Shown in pieces: positions 1-14,400 of a DNA stretch of 64,000 bases. The position numbers and the translations under genes were made by a program. Source of the DNA: Hippopus hippopus (Eukaryota > Mollusca > Bivalvia > Cardiida > Cardiidae); NCBI GenBank assembly GCA_946811185.2, contig OX328107.1, positions 42,832,360 through 42,896,359 of the forward strand. Reading direction: 5' to 3'. Every line of letters begins with the position of its first letter. Position 1 is the stretch's first letter. The notes beneath the pieces are model-generated. The model saw only the letters and a program-made list of their open reading frames with translations, ran no database searches and had not been told where the DNA came from.

Positions 1-638
1 TGAGCCCCAGAGATGCGTCAGTAATAAACAGTAGCTGCACAATGACCAAGCTAGGCCGATCATTGCAAAAAGATTAAAAAGCGCGGGAAAAGTTTAATAT
101 GCCATAATTATTTTTTAATTCAGACGGTCCAATTGCTCAAACTCCTGTACCGAACGGCCGAACGGTTACAGGCAAGTTTTACAAGAACAATGCTCTTTCA
201 AAAGTGAAGAAACTATGAAAATTGGAGACCTAGAACCGGGTTAAGGGACCTGTGCCTTATTCATGACAATGCAGCTGCTCACAAGTCTGCAACTGTTCAG
301 AATTTCCTTGAAACGGAAAAGGTGATACAGCTTCCCAATCCACCCTATTCTCCTGACCTCAGTCCACTTGACTTTTTTCTCTTTCCTTTATTGAAGAAAA
401 CTCTCTCTGGACGTCGATATGGCTCGAAAAGTACCTTTGTAAGTGCCATTTTTCAGTGTCTGCTGGGTATTCCCAGAAAAGCCTATTTTGCAGCCTTCAC
501 AGACTGGATTTCCAGACTTGAAAAAATGTATTTTTGTCAAGGGAGAATATTTTGAAGGAATGAAATGAACGAAATATATGCATTTAAAATAATGCGCCTC
601 ATAGACACCCCGTGACACAATTAAATGAACGACCCTCG
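1..638 (+). pseudogene. Mariner transposase 3' fragment, decayed
   Basis: It is the second half of a mariner DDD transposase, cut by the window start. The frame around 120-210 and again 290-555 gives mariner-type sequence, including PPYSPDLSPLDFFLFP with the last catalytic Asp and the usual end segment. At least one frameshift or stop lies between 200 and 290. The 3' inverted repeat ends near 638 in GACCCTCG, followed by TA. It is a different and older copy than the one at 33393-49647. Confidence 0.85.
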
Positions 639-794
639 TAGAAAATGGCAACAAACATATGGAAGACAATGTGTAAATAACAAAATGAAAAAAAAAATGT
701 ACGAAAAAAAAAAAAGAAACAGAGAGGGGAAAAAATCGGTGAAAAGAGGGAAAATGAACGAGATCGAGTGGAAACAGAATTGAGTTGATAATAC

Positions 795-1090
795 AAACAT
801 TGACTTTTTATTTACAATCTCAGAAATTTGGAATATTGCATCATTGCATTTGCAAAAAGTATCGATTCTAGTCAGCCTCCGCAGTCCGCGCAGGCTGACC
901 GGAGTTGAAACTTTTTGCTTTTTGTAAATTTTCTGCAAGTCCAAGAACCATTCTACAGATCTATCGCATGTTTCAGCCAGTTGTATGACAAAATCGATTT
1001 TATGGATCCCTAATTATGTGATGATCTACTTTGGTATCATGCAACATGGACATGTATTAAGTTCTGTTTTGCCAGACCATTGCTCATTTC
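795..1090. repeat. Palindromic MITE, GCGCAGGCTGACC family, decayed
   Basis: Contains GTCCGCGCAGGCTGACC and a diverged CATCATGGAGATGCATTAA-type outer part. It belongs to the family better seen at 9965 and 14075. Confidence 0.6.
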
Positions 1091-1217
1091 TAATTCTGGT
1101 ATTTTTACTTTCCTTTAAAAAGATAAAACCTCAAAAAGCTCACATTTGTTCTGTGGTTTCCTTTGAATAAGTTTACACGAGCAGTTTTAGTATTGCTTGT
1201 CCGCTCCACATCCGGTT

Positions 1218-1470
1218 CGGCCGGGTAGCTCAGAGGTTAGCGTATTTGACTCGTGACCTGGTGGTTGTGGGTTTGATACCCGGTTAAGGCAAACTTTCTT
1301 ACCGACGATTTTTCGCCTCTCAGTTCTGATGCATGAGAGAAAAGTAATCAGTGGCTATGAAATACAATTGTGTCAGTAATGCTGTGAGAAAGCAAGGAAA
1401 CTCATGCGTAGGGGCACTGGACGCCGTGATATGATTTTAACTGTTAAAACGGTGTTAAACTTCATTACAA
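1218..1470 (+). mobile_element. tRNA-derived SINE
   Basis: Begins GCCGGGTAGCTCAGAGGTTA (A box); a B box (GGTTGTGGGTTTGATACC) follows about 35 bp later. The body (CGATTTTTCGCCTCTCA, GATGCATG) is shared with copies at 6885, 14438, 22092 and 61640. Confidence 0.8.
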
Positions 1471-1535
1471 ATAAACAAACCGCTCTACATCCAACAAGCT
1501 GAAAATGTAAACTGTGAAATTTTACATTCTTTCTT

Positions 1536-1580
1536 TCAGAAATTTCTAAAATTCTCATATTTACACGGAGTTCCTTTGGA
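1536..1580 (-). repeat. Duplicate of the receptor C-terminal tail including stop
   Basis: On the minus strand this copy still reads SKGTPCKYENFRNF then TGA, against [14 protein letters not shown] in the gene end (1621-1665). The few differences keep the Y-E-N-F site and the stop codon. It could be a plain tandem duplication in the 3' untranslated region or an alternative terminal exon. Confidence 0.8.
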
Positions 1581-1620
1581 AATTTTCAAGCTATGAAATT
1601 CTGTGCATGTATTTGTTCTT

Positions 1621-1822
1621 TCAGAAATTTCTGAAATTCTCATATGTACACGGATTTCCCTTGGACAAGTTAACGTAAGTATTTTCTATGTTACATGCGC
1701 GCTCCTCGTCGTCAAGGTGATGGTGAACACGCATGAGCAGTTCGGCGATCCAATTCTGGACGTCAGTAAACGTGGGGCGGTCTTCGGGATTCAAGGACCA
1801 ACATTTCCTCATAAGTTTGTAC
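1621..1822 (-). CDS. MET: Exon 18: kinase end and docking tail, stop
   Basis: Residues 1101-1167 plus TGA. It has the conserved CW....RP motif ([11 protein letters not shown]) and a short tail with two Tyr-x-Asn sites (YVNL at 1150, YENF at 1161). These are candidate Grb2 docking sites, like the docking tyrosines of vertebrate MET. The final 45 bp recur 85 bp downstream. Confidence 0.92.
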
Positions 1823-4800
1823 CTGTTTAGGAAGAACACCATTGGTAAAATCAAAACGTGCTATCGAGTCCGACAAACTTTGTTAAGGATACATCTATAC
1901 TCGTTTTCAGCAAGTTTTCAGCCAGTTTTTAACCCATTCCATCCTTATCTAATGAAACTATAATCAATCTTGTATCTTCATGCCAAATGTTGCCCATGAC
2001 GGCTGCAAGGTTGCATTGATTACGACGGATAGAAAAAGCATTTCATGTTTTGGAGTCCTTCAGCTATCGATGTTGTCGTTTCCGGTTTTAAATGAGGACA
2101 AATCCCGCGAGTTTTTTTCTATCCCTTACTACATATTTATTGAGCATAATCTATATTTACACAGCTGAGCCATTCTACATACTTTCAAGTCTTAACAGAG
2201 GTTGTTTTTTTTCTGTAGCTGTAAGGATCTTTTATTAAATGACAAATTTTGACCCTTCCAAATAAATTAAAAGAATCTCCTTATCATAATTTGATACAAA
2301 TGAGCTAAAGTTCTCTCATAAACAAAAGAAAACATTGTGGGAAAAGGAGAAAATGCTGGTAATCAGCATTTTCTTCTTTTCCTACATTGTTTTCAAAAGC
2401 CTTTTTCCTCAGGGTCGTTAAAACACGGCATTGTTTGGTATAAGGTTAACACATTACCAGACGACAAAATATTAGACTTGTCCAAACTGAAAGCGTGTGG
2501 TGTCCATGGTCGTGAGGTGAAGCGTCAGCCTGGTAACCATCAGGTCCTATGTTCGATACGTGGGAGTGAATGACAACTTTGTGACAGTTCATTGGCCCAC
2601 ACATTCGGTAAGCGTACTGGTTTGTGGTTTCCACGAAGCAGAATCAAGAGAGAATGCTTTAAGTTGCAAGAATTTGTTTCTCAGTGGATGTAAAATTAAT
2701 ATGTTTAAACAATAGAAAACGTTTTTATAGACGACAAATTAAATCTGACTCAAAAGTTAAAACGTGTTTTTGGAAGGGTAGGAAACATTTTGGTAAAAGG
2801 AGAAAATGCTGGTTACCGGTTCGAATCCGCAAATTCCCCCATCTCGTTCTCAAGCCCTGCGCATAAACGACCGAGATACCGGGTTCAGCCTATACACATG
2901 TACTTACAAATTAGTCGGACAATAAATAGGCTGTTGGAGCCTCCTCCCCGACCTTAAATAAGCCTCCATGTCCCAGTTGTCAACGGCAGCATACGGTCGT
3001 ACACCTCTGGTCATGAGTTCCCACAGGGTAACCGCAAAGGACCACTAGATCATAACAAGACAAACAGATCAAATTTCTACAAGGTTATCAATAGTACGGC
3101 CTATTATTTCATGCTTTCCGATAGGTTATCGAGAAATAACGGTGAAATATTTTCGATATTTCATGGTTACGACCAGTGAAAAATACCGATTTTTATATTC
3201 TAACTCTCCAATTGAAGGCGAAAACAGTTGTTCCCGCACACTAGTTACCTAGGTAAAATACGCGTGCCTCTCAACCAGATGGAAATATGACGTAATTTAC
3301 CCTACATTTCTCGCGATTGACGTAATATTGTAATGCGTTGCTATGCAGTGGGGGGGAGGGGGTACGCCACGGGAAATAACCGAAAAGAACTACAGGTACT
3401 GGATTTTGATGTAAGTTCCCCGCAAAAAGGGTTAAAAGCATGAAATAAATAGAATATTTGTTGTTTTTTTTTCGGTGAAAGATCGAAATAAATTTCGATC
3501 TTTCACCGAAATAAAACAAATATCCTCTATATATTCTTAGCAGAACATCTGGTTCTGCATTCACCATTTGTTCTGAACCCTGAACCTGCTAAATTAGTGA
3601 AGCCAAACTTTAAAAGTCGATAGTAAAGTAAAACCCATCAATTTGCTATTTATTTAAAGTTATTTTGGGGGAGAAAAATATTTTCTTTTCGGACAGTGTA
3701 GATGCAAGATTAGACTGCATGTTATGTGCAGTCTGATCTTGATCTACACAGTCCGCTAAAGACACTTGAGTCGCACTTAGCAGCCCAAGGGTTAAGAGCA
3801 CTTGTTGTCCTATTCTCATAAGTTTTTTTTTTCTAATTTTTTTTTCTAAATTTGAAAGTAACACAAAAGGTGATTTGGCTAATCAGAAGTTGTGTTACTT
3901 TCTAAAGTATACTCAGTTCTAAAGAAGACAAAGAATGAAACTAAAAATGTTTGGTGAATACAGGCCCTGAGCCAGCTTACATCTGAAGTGAAATTTATGA
4001 ATCAATTCTTTTTTTTTTTGTTCGCCTCTTTGCGAACAAAGATACTCTTTGGCTATACCTTGAAACTGGGTGGCCGACAGTGTAGATCTGAGATCAGACT
4101 TCATTTACTATCCAGTCTGATCTTGATTTGTTCAGTTAACTGTTAAGTCGGATCTCCCTTCAACTACTTTCAAGCTAGAACAGTCTAAAATTTTACGTCA
4201 TTTGATAAGTTAATACATGTACAAGTACATTTTGCTTCGCGGTATAATCGGTATTTTTCAGTCATAACAAACATCGGCGCCATCTAGCGGCTTATCGGGA
4301 CCTTGACTTAGACATTATTCTTCTTAAGCCAACTTTAATTTCCAAAATACAAGGGGGGGGATACCGGCAGTGAAAACGATGTTATCAGCACCTGCTTGCT
4401 TAATTCCATTCACCCCACCCTCTAAATTCCTTTATTACGAGTAGTCTTACGTACAAAGAGAAATAATGACTCGATTAGATCATCTTCTAGATAATGTGGC
4501 AATACTTTCAAATCACGTGACTACAAAATAGTGCCAACTGTGTCAAGTTAAATTCATTTTTTGAGGATTTCAGTGAAGTCACATGATTCAATTTCAAAAT
4601 GACTGCGGGATAGTGAAGGAGATGAAGGTGTGATCAAGGTTTATGTCAAAAATTTGGATAAAAACTGAATGATATTTTCTCTGACGCTAATTAAAAGATG
4701 AAATAAAAAATGATCTTGTGATTGATTTTATACTCTGTCAAAATTTTGGCGTTTTTCTTGACATTAACTACCATGAACCAATGATCAACAAGGCTACCTA

Positions 4801-7769
4801 CTTTACCCTGGGTCCAAATTGTACAAGCTTTTCCAGGTGACAGACTGTCGTTGTTCTACTATACATGTCATAAGAAACAAAATGGAGACAGAAAAATAAC
4901 TCGCTATGTCTGTTTTCTCACTATACGCGTACCCCAAATAAACTGTCCACTTTACCGGAAATTTGGAATCTTTACTTACCTACTCTACCCTGGGTCCAAT
5001 TTGTCAAACCTTTATTCAGGTGACAGTCTGTCATCGTTGTACTATACATGTCATAAATAACAAAATGGCGACGGGGAAAGAATAACTCACCACGTCCGTT
5101 TTCTCACTATATTCTCCTCCTGATAAACTTTCCACCGCCATCCATTTCACCGGAAGTTTAGAATCCTTGCTTTTTATGCTGTAGTAACTGGACTCGTAGA
5201 TGTCACGTGTCAAGCCGAAATCAGCGACCTTCACCCTGTGATTCTCGTCAAGCCTGGAAGATATCCGGTAAGCGTAATATTCGATACTGGTATTAATACT
5301 AAAATAGTACAAGCCATGAATATATGATAAGCTCTTTAAGAAAATTTTGAGTTAACGAAAGACGACCAAATCTTTAGACTTATCTGTTTCAGCGCATTTG
5401 CAGACGTCAAATTAGATGTGAGCAACACGTATTTGGTTGAAACATCTTATGGAAAAAGACCGAGTAGATCCGAAATCAGGTTCAATATACACCAATCATA
5501 CTTCACAACTTTCTTAGTCTTATTCTCAAGAATTTTCTAAATTTGAAAGTAACACAGCTTCTGATTGGCTAAACCAAATAATTTGGCTAATCAGAAGTTG
5601 TGTTACTTTTAAAATGAAAACTGATTAGACCAAGAGTGTTCTAAAGAGTTGTTGATGAACACGGACCAATATTTCGTATTCATCAGTCACTCTTAAGAAT
5701 ATTCGTGATCTTATTCTCAAGAATTTTCTAGATTTATAAATGACACAGCTTCTTATTCGCTAAACCGAATAATTTCAGCCAGTCAGAAGTTTCGTTGCTT
5801 TAAATATAAACTGATTAGACCAAGAATCTTCTTAAGAATGGTTGGTAAATACGAACCCAATTTCCGCATTCACCACACATCCTTAAGCATGTACTTAGTC
5901 TTATTCTCAACCGTTTTCTATATTTTAAGATGATATAACATCTGATTGGCTAAACCAAATGGTTTAGCCAATCAGATGTTGTGTTATTATCTGAATCCAG
6001 AGTAAGACTAAGAATGAAATTGAGACGGGTTGGTACATACGGACCAAGGAGTGTAGGTAGATACTGCCCGGTCCAGACTAGATGCACACTTCTTCAAGAT
6101 ATTTACATGCAACAAATAGATTCAACTAAGCTCAGATGAGTTATAATTAATGAAAATCAAACGAAGGCGAGTACCTGGGGGATTTAATGCTGACCAACAA
6201 CTCCGAATCCGACTTTTAAATTAATTCTGTCTCAGGTTATATATTTCCAGAACCCAAACTCTTTGACCAGCCTATCTCATAAAGGGACGTAATTATGCTT
6301 GCCATAACTAAAAAGCAGAGATATTTGTGTATAGGGAGTTAAACTGTACATAGAGCCACTTACATACAGTTTCTTGCTGCCAAATCGCGGTGGACAAATT
6401 TTAACGACGCCAGGTGTTCCATACCCAGGGCAATGTCAAGGCCAAAGCGCACAAGATCTCTTACTGTAGGTATCTGAAAAAGAAAGAATATCCTTAAAAA
6501 ATAGATGACGTAAATGTGCCAGCAAATAAGCAGGGACCTTAAAATAAGCGTGTCTACATGTTTTACCAGTCATAATTTTTTCTTTTTATTCACTTGTTAT
6601 AAATGTCAAAAAGTAAGTCAAAAGCCAGCACATTCAGCTACTACACCGAAAAAGGAAATCAAAACGAATATACTTAAGCTGCTCAGCACCGCTCTTAGTA
6701 CTGTTGCAGATAGTGTAGATTGAGACTGGACGGCAAAAAACGTGCAGCCTGATCTATGATATTTACTATTGAAAACGTTAATATTTTTTTTGACAAATGA
6801 AGGCCTTTCAAATCGAAAAGGTTTGGGTTCATAGAGAGATTTTTAACCCTTTTAGTGCCATGGGTGAAAAGTTTAGTTTGTATTGGAGTGTAACGCCGTT
6901 TTAACAGCTAAGGTCATATCACAGCGGCCAGCGCACCTACTCGTGTGTTTCCTGGCTTTCTCACATCAGTACTAACACAACTTTCTTTCCAAGCCACTGA
7001 CTACTTTCTCACATGCATAAGAGGTGAAAGGAAGAAAAATCGCCGGAAAGAAACTTTGCCGCAAACAGTAATCGAACCCGTGACCACCACGTCACGAGTC
7101 AGACACGCTAACCACTGGGCCACTCAGCCGGGCATCGTACGAAATACTGGTAAAAAGATACCTATGAAAGCGTGGATGTGTGCGGTGGCCGCCGCGATAC
7201 AACTGAACGGATGTTGACAACGGCGTTCATCACCAGACAAAGAAACTCACGTGTCGTTCCTCCTGTAGGTATGAGAGAAGGTCGCCGTGTTTCATGTAAG
7301 GTAACACAACGAGGGGCATGTCACCTGCGTCAAGGCACACCCCGAGCAAAGTCATCACATTTAGGTGATGAAAGTCCTTCATGACGAACGCTTCTTTCAA
7401 AAACTCATTGATATCCATGTTTTCTGGCTTGTCCCCTGTTTAAAAAAAAGATGTTACTCTTGTCATTTGGGTATCCTTTGATCTTTTATTAAAATAGCAA
7501 GCGTTTTGACGACCTCGAAGATAACGATTTTCGTAAAAAAAAAATGGGAAGAGAAAACTAACCACTTCTATCTGGTTACCAACATTTTCCCATTTTTTAT
7601 CTTTACTTTCAACAACCTTCTTTCTATGGTTGTTACATGACTACATGTGCGTCTCTTTGAACCCTGCGGTATTATGACGTCATGAATATTCCATGAGCGT
7701 GAGCCATCGCAAATTTTAGTGGATAGTGTTAGCAAGGATATGAAATCCTGAAACCTGCAGTCTTATCTT

Positions 7770-7838
<69 letters not shown>

Positions 7839-10800
7839 ACAACAGTACTCAACAGTACTCACGCTTTAGTGTTTTGACAGCAATTTCTATTTGTCCTTCG
7901 TCAGAAAACAGCTTGCCTTTGTACACTGCACCAAAATTTCCTAAGAGGAAAGAAACATTCATTTGTTATCACCATAGCCCAACGTTTGGTCACGTAAATG
8001 AGAAGCTGCTATCACTTTTCTTCCAACAGAATTTAGCAGCGGTAGACAAAATACATAAGAATTGACTGTGCGGACTGCGCAGGCTGACCTAGGTAGATAC
8101 TTTTTGCAGATGCAATAAATCCCCTTTTCTGCATTTCCAAGGACCATTCTATCTAATAATTCAGTCGATTGTTAGACAAAATCAAAATGAAATTTATGAA
8201 TCCGCCATTATATAATGGCTTGCTTGGTACGATACATCACGGAAATGCATTACCCCTCCCCCCCTTCCTTTTATCGGACCGCCGGTAATACCACGGAGAG
8301 TTATGCCGAAAAAGACTTGGATAAAAAATATGATATTAAGCCTGAGACTGATTTTTTCTTTCTGGTCTTGGTCTACCTTGTTCGGAGATAAAATTGGTAG
8401 TCTTGACTTTAGCTTTAAAAAGGATTATTTTACCTCTGCCAATAAGTCCGTCGATGTTCAAATCACTTTTTTTGAGTATCAGACCTTCTTCTTCCATTCT
8501 CTTTATAATACATTGTGTTAAATCTTCGAAATTTTCTGTAAACAGCAAAGAAATGAGGAATATAATAATAAAATAATAATAATAAAAATAATAATAATTC
8601 TCTTTATTTCCTCCTGTGGAGATTAAGTGAACATTATCTTTATATAACATAATAATAATAATAATGATAATAATGATAATAATAATCAAACAGAAAAAAA
8701 AATGGCTGGAAAACAAAGTGTACATTGCATTTATAGACAACTTTTATAAAAACTGTCTCTTGTATTTACCACATTGCAGATAATCAAGGGCGTGACCTAT
8801 GAGCTGCCAGTATAAAATCAGTGGAAACATCTATAAATGAGTTCCACTGATTTAACCCTTTACCACACAATGACGACTTTTGACACCCCTGATAGAGAAG
8901 GCTTTTGAAAATATTGTGAGAAAAGGAGAAAATGCTGGTAACCAGCATTTTCTCCTTTTCCCACAATGTTTTCTACCCTATCAAAGAAAAATAATTTAAT
9001 ATGATCCACATTGAAACTGTCCTCTGCAAATGCTTTCAATTCGGACAGGTCTAAAATTGGTCGTGTGGTAAAGGGTTAAGTCTAAAATACATGTTGTTAG
9101 TGATGACTGTAGAAGGGTCTGTGCCCAAAATCATCATAAGAAAATCTTCGTTGGACGCAAGCACTAATTCAGTGCAGATTTCTGTACTGACATTTCTGTA
9201 TAAATCTTCAAGATCAGATTTTAGTGAATACGTTGATGCACACTCGACCAGTCTGTGTTCTCTATTGTGCGAATAATAATTTGTCGCAAGGCATTTTTAC
9301 TAGGTAAGTAACAGTGATCATTAATATACATATTGAGCAGAAAGTTCAGATTATGCTCTGCTAATAAACCACAAATATCAGGTATAAAGCCCATGCTTAA
9401 TTTCGAAGGATTATAGATAAAATGAAAAAGCTTTCTTAGGAATAAACGTTTACACAGCGCTGATTCTTTCATACTGAGAATTTTGTGTAGAAAAATGAGC
9501 TTTCTTCTTTCAATCATAGCTGTTATACGATTTAAGCATAACATTGATTCGCGCATATCTGACTGGACTCTTATGTGAAAGCCCTGTATCATCATCATCC
9601 CCACAGCTCCACTGACTGCAGTTAATGTTAGGCATAATATATATGAGCCATGCTCTGGCAAAAGGGGGCTTAATGCATCACCATGATATATATGATACCG
9701 GCCAAATTCATCAAATAATTATGGATCTATAATAGCCACTTTTTTGAATAACCGACTTAACCATGAGGTAGACTGGTCCTTTGACAAACAAGAAATTGAC
9801 CAATAGCGAAAAGTTTCGGCCCAGGTCAGCCTGCGCGGACTGCGCAGGATGACCTGGGTCGATACTTTTCGCAGATGCATTAAGCCCTTTTCACAGAGCA
9901 TGGCTCATACATTGAAGGCTTGCCAGCTGTTGCTGGCTATATATCAATTCAATGGTAAATCATTAACGAGCCATGCTCTGTGAAAAGGGGGCTTATTGCA
10001 TCTGCAACAAGTATCGACCAAGGTCAGGCTGCACAGGTTGACCTAAGTCAAAACTGTTTTTAGGCAATTTTATACATGTCAAACGACCACTGTACTTGAA
10101 AGTAACTCATGATTTAGTCTGTTATTATCAAAGAGGATTTTAAGGATCCAAAATTACGTGATGTATTGCTTAGTATCATGCATCATGGAGATGCATTAAT
10201 CCACCTTATGCAAGAGCATAGCTCAAAATTTTCTTAAAATTGGTTTGATTGTAAAATCTAAAAAGACCCTTTAACTCTTAACCTACCAATGAAATGCAAT
10301 GAAACTGTCAAACCCATACTGAGAACCCAAATTTTGCTATTTTATAGTTTTTTTTTTTTTCTCGAAAAAAATATCACCTTATCGGACAGTGTAGATCTAA
10401 GATCAGACTGCACGTTCTGTGCGGTCTGGTATTAATCTACACTGTCCGCAAAAGGCCTTTAAGTCGCGCTGAGCAGCCCATGGATTTATGCAGCATGAAC
10501 TGTACCTTCAATAAACGCCTCTGTTGAAGAAGTTTCCACCGATGCACGGTGCAAGGAAGGTAGACCGTCCATGAATGTCACGTGGTTATTACGAGAAGTG
10601 ACCTCTGGCGGAAAGTCATCGTCGATCATGTCCCTGAAACATGACAACAGGTTAAAACAAGAGCACCGGCGGGTGCCAACGCTCGGCCGCAAGTGCTTGG
10701 CTTACAGTGAAAATTTTAAGTCAAAAAAGGAGCACAAGTGCGTCAGGATATACTTTGATGGTTACCTGCCCATGTCGTAAAGGTTCCCCTTTTGATTATG

Positions 10801-11437
10801 AACAACTTGTCCAAGTTTGAATTAAATATCTTCAGTAATAACAGAGATGTTACAAAACGTCTAAGTTTTCGCACGAAGATGACGACGTAGACGACAACGA
10901 CGCCAGGGCTATGACAATAACTCGTCGTTTTTGGTAACAGCCGAGCTCAACATTTGTGAGTGTAGAATTTTCAGAGCAAGATTTCAAGGAGTACCTTCAG
11001 CAAGACACTTCCAAGCCCTTGCCTACTTGTGAAACCCAGAACATACATGAATATATGGATTGTTGCTTCGATATAACTGAAAAATGTTGAAAGTGGCGTA
11101 AACACTATTTAATTCTTTACCAGACGACGAAATTTTAGACTGATCCATATTGAAAGCTTTTGCAGACGACAAATTAAACGTGGCTAAAAATCTGAATATG
11201 TTTTCGGAAGGGAGGAAAACATTGTGGAAAATGGAAAAAATGCTGGTTAATGCCATTTTTAACTTGATTTCAGTTGCATCGAGGCGACCAATCCATCCAT
11301 CCTGAAGTTACTCTCCAACAGTTTGCTTAAGATCCTTTCAAAGCCACTAGACCCTATTTGACATTAGAGCCTTTTAGATAGAAAGAGAGAAAGTGACCAA
11401 GAGAGAGAGAGAGAGAGACAGAGAGAGAGACAGAGAG

Positions 11438-11483
<46 letters not shown>

Positions 11484-14400
11484 AGGGAGAGAGAGAGACA
11501 GACGGACGGAGGGACAAGAAGAGGGACAGAGCTTTTTAAGGGGTTAACTAATGAACAACAATAAAATGATAATATACCTGAAACGAGAAAAGAATGGATA
11601 AAAAGATGACTGATTCGAAGAAATATGCTGCTTAAAGAAGATTTTTTATATTCGATACCAGGTAAGCATAATGGTCATTCTTTTGTTTTGACAGTTTAAA
11701 CAGTTAGTACCCCTGGGCTACGTCTATCAACATACCAATATTGATTAAATGGGCTTGGCGTTTTGATTCTATATGGCCTGCAACACGCAAAAGGGACATT
11801 CGGGCATTTGCGTAAAGTGTCGTCTCGGATCAGCCTGCGCAGTCCGCGCAGGCTGATCCGAAACGACACTTTCCGTATCTATGTAATTTTCTGTTTTGCG
11901 CCAGTCTACTGTAGCACAAAATCTAATGTAGTAATTTACGACTAAAGTGCCCTCTCGGATTAGCCTGCGCGGCATGCGCAGGCTGAATCTGGACGACTTT
12001 TTACGCAAATGTCCGAATGCCCCTTTTTGCGTGTTGCAGGCCATATATAACTGTGAGGATAAAATAATTTTCCGTTTCATTTTTAAAACAGAATTTAAGA
12101 GTTCTTTTGGTTTCAGAGACAGACAGGCGTATTTTCTGAAAGGTCGTTTAATTCAATAAATTTGCTATAACGAATGAAGACAACCTGAGGTAATGGGAAA
12201 TATTTATTATACTCAAAAAACTACTGAAGTATCGATGAACCTATGTCTCATTTTCAAATTGGTCAAACCCGTAGAGAAGTTCTGTAAATTTTAAGTAAAA
12301 GTGGCACAAAAAATGACGTTTGTTTCTGAAGATTAAAAAACGTTATAGGTAACCAGCATTTTTCCCTTTTCCCACAATGTTTTCAAATACCTTCTTACCA
12401 AGGATCAGTGAATTCGCCACCGCCGTGAACAAGTGTCCTGGCATCGTCCTGTTCGGTCAGATGGCAGAATTTCGGCTCAAGCAATTTGGAAACTTGTTCA
12501 TGTCGATGGCGAATCAGGTTTGAAGCGACGTGATTCGCCACAGCCGTGAACTAGTTTCCAAGTGCTCGGCCGCCTGACCGAACAGCTAATAAAGTAGTAA
12601 AACTATTTTTACCCTCTTCTTGAATGTTTACGGTATCTGCGAAAAGCCAGCACTACATAGCAACAAATTATGGCCAAGGATACGCCGATGCTCGGTATCA
12701 GGACCTCTGGATGAGAAGAGGAGGAACTGTTTTCATTATTGTCCGTGGTGATAAAGGTCACTCTTCCAGGGTAATAAATCAAGTTACGGCCAATGGTCAC
12801 CTAAAAGGACAAGACAGAAGGTATATAAGAGCTGTAACTCTAACATCTTTACCAAAGTTTTCGACTTGAGCAAACTGAAAGCATTTGCAGACAATAATTT
12901 GAATGTAACTAAAATGGTTGAATTTTTCTTTAAGATGGTAGAAAACATTGTAGGAAAAGGAGAAAATGCTGGCTTCCAGCATTTTCTCCCTTTCCAACAA
13001 TGTTCTCAAAAATTGTCTTTCTCAGGGTCGTCACAACTCGAGATTGTGTGAAAGAGAGTTAAAATAGCATGCAATTAGTTTTCGTTTGGCATTTTTTCTC
13101 CCCCCCCCCCCACCAAAAAAAAAAACAAAAACAAACCTTACCGACGTCTGGTAATTTTCATTCAAGCCCAAAGATTGCTAACCAACCAAATCATTCGCCG
13201 TAGATACATGTGTAAAAGACAAAGAATTACGAAGTCTTTTATATTTTTTTTCAATAAATGTTTCCTATTCCGTTAAAAAACGGTATAGGCGTTATCACGT
13301 GACAAGGGATACATTTTCAAAATGGTAAAATTACAGTTGCCCGAATAATTTAGTTAGTAAATTTGCTGGTCTTGAAGGTCATGGACATTTTACTTATACA
13401 GTATTTATTTTCCAAACTAGAAGCTAACAGTCATCATGTCCTTTCGAAACATCATACCCCCCTCCAAAAAAAAAAAAAAAAAAGTTTTGGATCAAAAACT
13501 TTATGTATAGTTTAAAGCACCTTTTACTGATTTGTCCCGTATTTTAGCGACCCTAGGGAAAAATGTTTATGAAATAATAAATAGTAAAAAAAAAATTTGA
13601 AAAAGGAGAAAATAGTAACCATCATTTTCTTCTCCCCGCACTGCAATGTTTTCTACCTTTTCAATGACCAATCCCATCACTCGAATTATATTTATACGGT
13701 AGTCTACCGACATTTTTGCAATGAACGTGTCTGAATTTTTGTCTGCTCGTCCAAATTAAACCCTTTACCACACAGTCTCGACTTTTAATGACCTTGACGA
13801 AGAAGACTTTTGAAAACCTTGCAGGAAAAGGAGAAAATGCTGGTGACCAGCATTTTCTCCTTTTCCCACAACGTTTTCTACCCTATCACAGGCAGATATT
13901 ATCATATGAGATGCATTTGTCATCTCCAGATACTTTTACATTGGTTGACTCCAAAATGTTGTCATTTGGTAGAGTTTATTCATTTCCGCAAAGATTTTAA
14001 TGCTTCAATTCGACCTATCATTTGCCGAACAATTGAAAAATGTCTAAAAGAAAGAAAACTATCTTTTCTGAATTACATATGAGCCATGCTCTGGCAAAAG
14101 GGGGCTTAATGCATCTCTGTAATCCATCACACCAAGCAAGCCATTACGTACTTATGGATACATAACGGCCACTTTTTTTCAACAATCAACTAAATCATGA
14201 GGTAGATTGGTCCTTTGACATACAGAAAATGGACCAATAGCGAAAAGTGTCGGCCCAGGTCAGCCTGCGCGGACTGCGCAGGCTGACCTGGGTCGATACT
14301 TTTCGCAGATGCATTAAGCCCCCTTTTCACAGAGCATGCCTCATGTACATATGATCCATGTTCTGGCAAAAGGGGATTAAATGCACCTCTGTGATGCATT

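Noticed and set aside
1218..1290. Functional tRNA gene (also 14438, 22092, 53810)
   Set aside because: A and B boxes are present, but the tRNA arms do not fold properly and long SINE bodies follow.
2941..2954. Donor GTCGGG in exon 17
   Set aside because: Conserved kinase sequence continues through it to a good GTAAGT at 2902-2907.
8336..8740. 134-residue frame with poly-Ile
   Set aside because: Joins exon 12 to an ATT microsatellite in the intron; only 8434-8535 is exon.
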